6,382 nucleotides of DNA from NCBI GenBank assembly GCA_003454835.1, contig DMTA01000389.1, forward strand, positions 542-6,923, in the 5' to 3' direction. Position numbers and translations under genes: made by a program. The notes below the pieces were generated by a model. That model saw only the letters and a list, made by a program, of their open reading frames with translations. It did not search any database and had not been told where the DNA came from. This document shows, piece by piece, positions 5,689 to 6,382 of the stretch; the stretch's first letter is position 1, and each line of letters begins with the position of its first letter. The DNA comes from Achromobacter sp. Lineage in GTDB: Bacteria; Pseudomonadota; Gammaproteobacteria; Burkholderiales; Burkholderiaceae_B.

Positions 5689-5710
5689 GCCTGAGGACTT
5701 TGTAATTTCT

Positions 5711-5716
5711 GTATAC
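5711..5716. promoter_or_regulatory. GTATAC candidate operator 2, TSUP gene
   Basis: The second copy of the palindrome lies 23 bp upstream of the TSUP start codon. On the minus strand it overlaps TATACA (5715-5710), a possible -10. Its last base is the first base of the adjacent CGATAG-T-CTATCG palindrome. It is a candidate site for the GntR regulator, which would allow control of its own transcription unit; this is not demonstrated. Confidence 0.35.
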
Positions 5717-5755
5717 GATAGTCTATCGGCGAATTTCGATGTTGATCGAAAATTC
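5716..5755. promoter_or_regulatory. Two adjacent dyads upstream of TSUP gene
   Basis: CGATAG-T-CTATCG at 5716-5728 is a perfect 13-bp palindrome around one base. It is followed by GAATTTCGAT (5731-5740), GTTG, then ATCGAAAATTC (5745-5755), an inverted repeat with one extra A in the right arm. Both lie in AT-richer DNA between divergent transporter genes. Such stacking suits cooperative binding of a dimeric regulator, or of two regulators. Confidence 0.45.
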
Positions 5756-5801
5756 CTCCAAACCTCGGGTAATCCCTTGTTATTCAGCTAAAAATCAGCC
5801 T

Positions 5802-5822
5802 GAAACCAGCACTATCGGTTTC
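5802..5822. promoter_or_regulatory. Short inverted repeat GAAACC-N9-GGTTTC
   Basis: GAAACC (5802-5807) and GGTTTC (5817-5822) are exact complements around a 9-bp spacer. This geometry suits an operator roughly two helical turns long, about 100 bp before the right-edge gene. The arms are short, so chance occurrence is possible. Confidence 0.25.
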
Positions 5823-5864
5823 CCTAGGCGGCGCATATTTCGATTGGTATGGCTCATAACGACA

Positions 5865-5874
5865 TATAGTATAC
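5865..5874 (+). promoter_or_regulatory. GTATAC candidate operator 3 overlapping -10 of right-edge gene
   Basis: TATAGT (5865-5870) is a good -10 hexamer about 50 bp before the start codon. GTATAC (5869-5874) overlaps its end. Read on the minus strand the site is GGTATAC, the same as the copy upstream of the oxidase. No convincing -35 is placed at 17 bp. A repressor bound here would block the promoter; this is inference from position. Confidence 0.35.
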
Positions 5875-5918
5875 CGAACGTGGCGACCCAACAGCCATGC
5901 ATACAAGGGGAATAGCGC

Positions 5919-6382
5919 ATGCAATCCGACGTCGTGCTCACTGCCGCTCATTGGATTTACCTGATCAGTGTGGCCGCCATCATCCTCACGATGATCCTGC
6001 GCGCCAATGTCGTGGTGCCTTCCGTCATCGGCACTTTCCTGGTCGTGCTGGCGATCACCGGCAATCCGATCAGCGGGCTGATCGGCATCTTTTCCGCCAG
6101 CTTCGTCGCCGCCAAAGAGCTCTTCAACATCTTTCTGGTCATCACGTTCATGACGGCGCTTCTCAATTCCCTGAAGACGCTGCAGGCGGACGTGCGCATG
6201 GTCCAGCCATTTCGCCGGGTCATGCGGGGCGGGCATTCGTCGTTCGTCATCATCGCCCTCTGTACCTATGTGATCTCGCTGTTCTTCTGGCCCACGCCCG
6301 CCGTGCCGCTGGTGTCCGCCATCCTGCTGCCCGCGGCCATCGCAGCCGGGCTGCCGCCGCTGGCCGGCGCCATGGCCATCGC
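5919..6382 (+). CDS. Polytopic membrane protein, probable organic-anion transporter (C-terminus beyond window)
   Basis: 154 residues of an inner-membrane protein are visible before the window ends. Hydrophobic helices lie at about residues 12-28, 30-48, 52-66, 68-84, 107-125 and 128-150. Between the fourth and fifth lies a basic cytoplasmic loop (KTLQADVRMVQPFRRVMRGG, 86-105). The overall look, including a PTPAVPLV stretch (about 127-134) leading into a long Ala/Leu/Pro-rich helix, resembles the ion-transporter superfamily (CitMHS/DctM-like carriers of di- and tricarboxylates), but I cannot fix the family. The ATG at 5919 is well supported by AAGGGG at 5905-5910, eight bases upstream. It is divergent from the TSUP gene, under a promoter overlapped by a candidate GTATAC operator. 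It could import the substrate that the GntR regulator senses. Confidence 0.75.
   Translation, partial: MQSDVVLTAAHWIYLISVAAIILTMILRANVVVPSVIGTFLVVLAITGNPISGLIGIFSASFVAAKELFNIFLVITFMTALLNSLKTLQADVRMVQPFRRVMRGGHSSFVIIALCTYVISLFFWPTPAVPLVSAILLPAAIAAGLPPLAGAMAI

Overview
The window is GC-rich, with strongly G/C-biased third codon positions and gene types typical of a betaproteobacterium. The style suggests Alcaligenaceae (Bordetella or Achromobacter), but this is inferred from composition and family resemblance, not from a marker gene.

Layout, left to right. (1) 1-976, minus strand: 5' part of an MFS exporter of the EntS-like MFS_3 family, running off the left edge. (2) 977-1242: divergent intergenic region with a perfect 8-bp inverted repeat. 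(3) 1243-1674, plus: a small DUF2809-type membrane protein, followed by a strong GC hairpin. (4) 1776-1991, minus: a possible 71-residue hypothetical gene, divergent from the next operon. (5) 2218-4007, plus: a compact four-gene operon encoding a haem-oxygenase-fold diiron oxidase candidate (TenA/PqqC-like, with a full CADD-type set of six metal ligands), a [2Fe-2S] ferredoxin, an unrecognised 110-residue protein and a second, paralogous [2Fe-2S] ferredoxin. (6) 4006-4096: a degenerate tandem array of a 7-bp unit beginning inside the last stop codon. (7) 4143-4865, minus: a GntR/FCD regulator, convergent with the operon. (8) 4945-5688, minus: a TSUP (TauE/SafE) transporter just upstream of the regulator. 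(9) 5689-5918: an AT-richer divergent control region packed with dyad symmetries. (10) 5919-6382, plus: N-terminal part of a polytopic membrane protein, probably an organic-anion transporter, cut by the right edge.

Working hypothesis: the operon is an uncharacterised oxygenase system in which the ferredoxins supply electrons to a diiron oxidase acting on an unknown small molecule. The flanking TSUP and the right-edge membrane protein may move the substrate or product, and the FCD-type GntR regulator may sense it. The exact hexamer GTATAC occurs three times in the window, only upstream of the oxidase operon, the TSUP gene and the right-edge transporter, and each copy overlaps a -10-like element. 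It is therefore a candidate shared operator, though it could also be promoter sequence. No ferredoxin reductase gene lies in the window.
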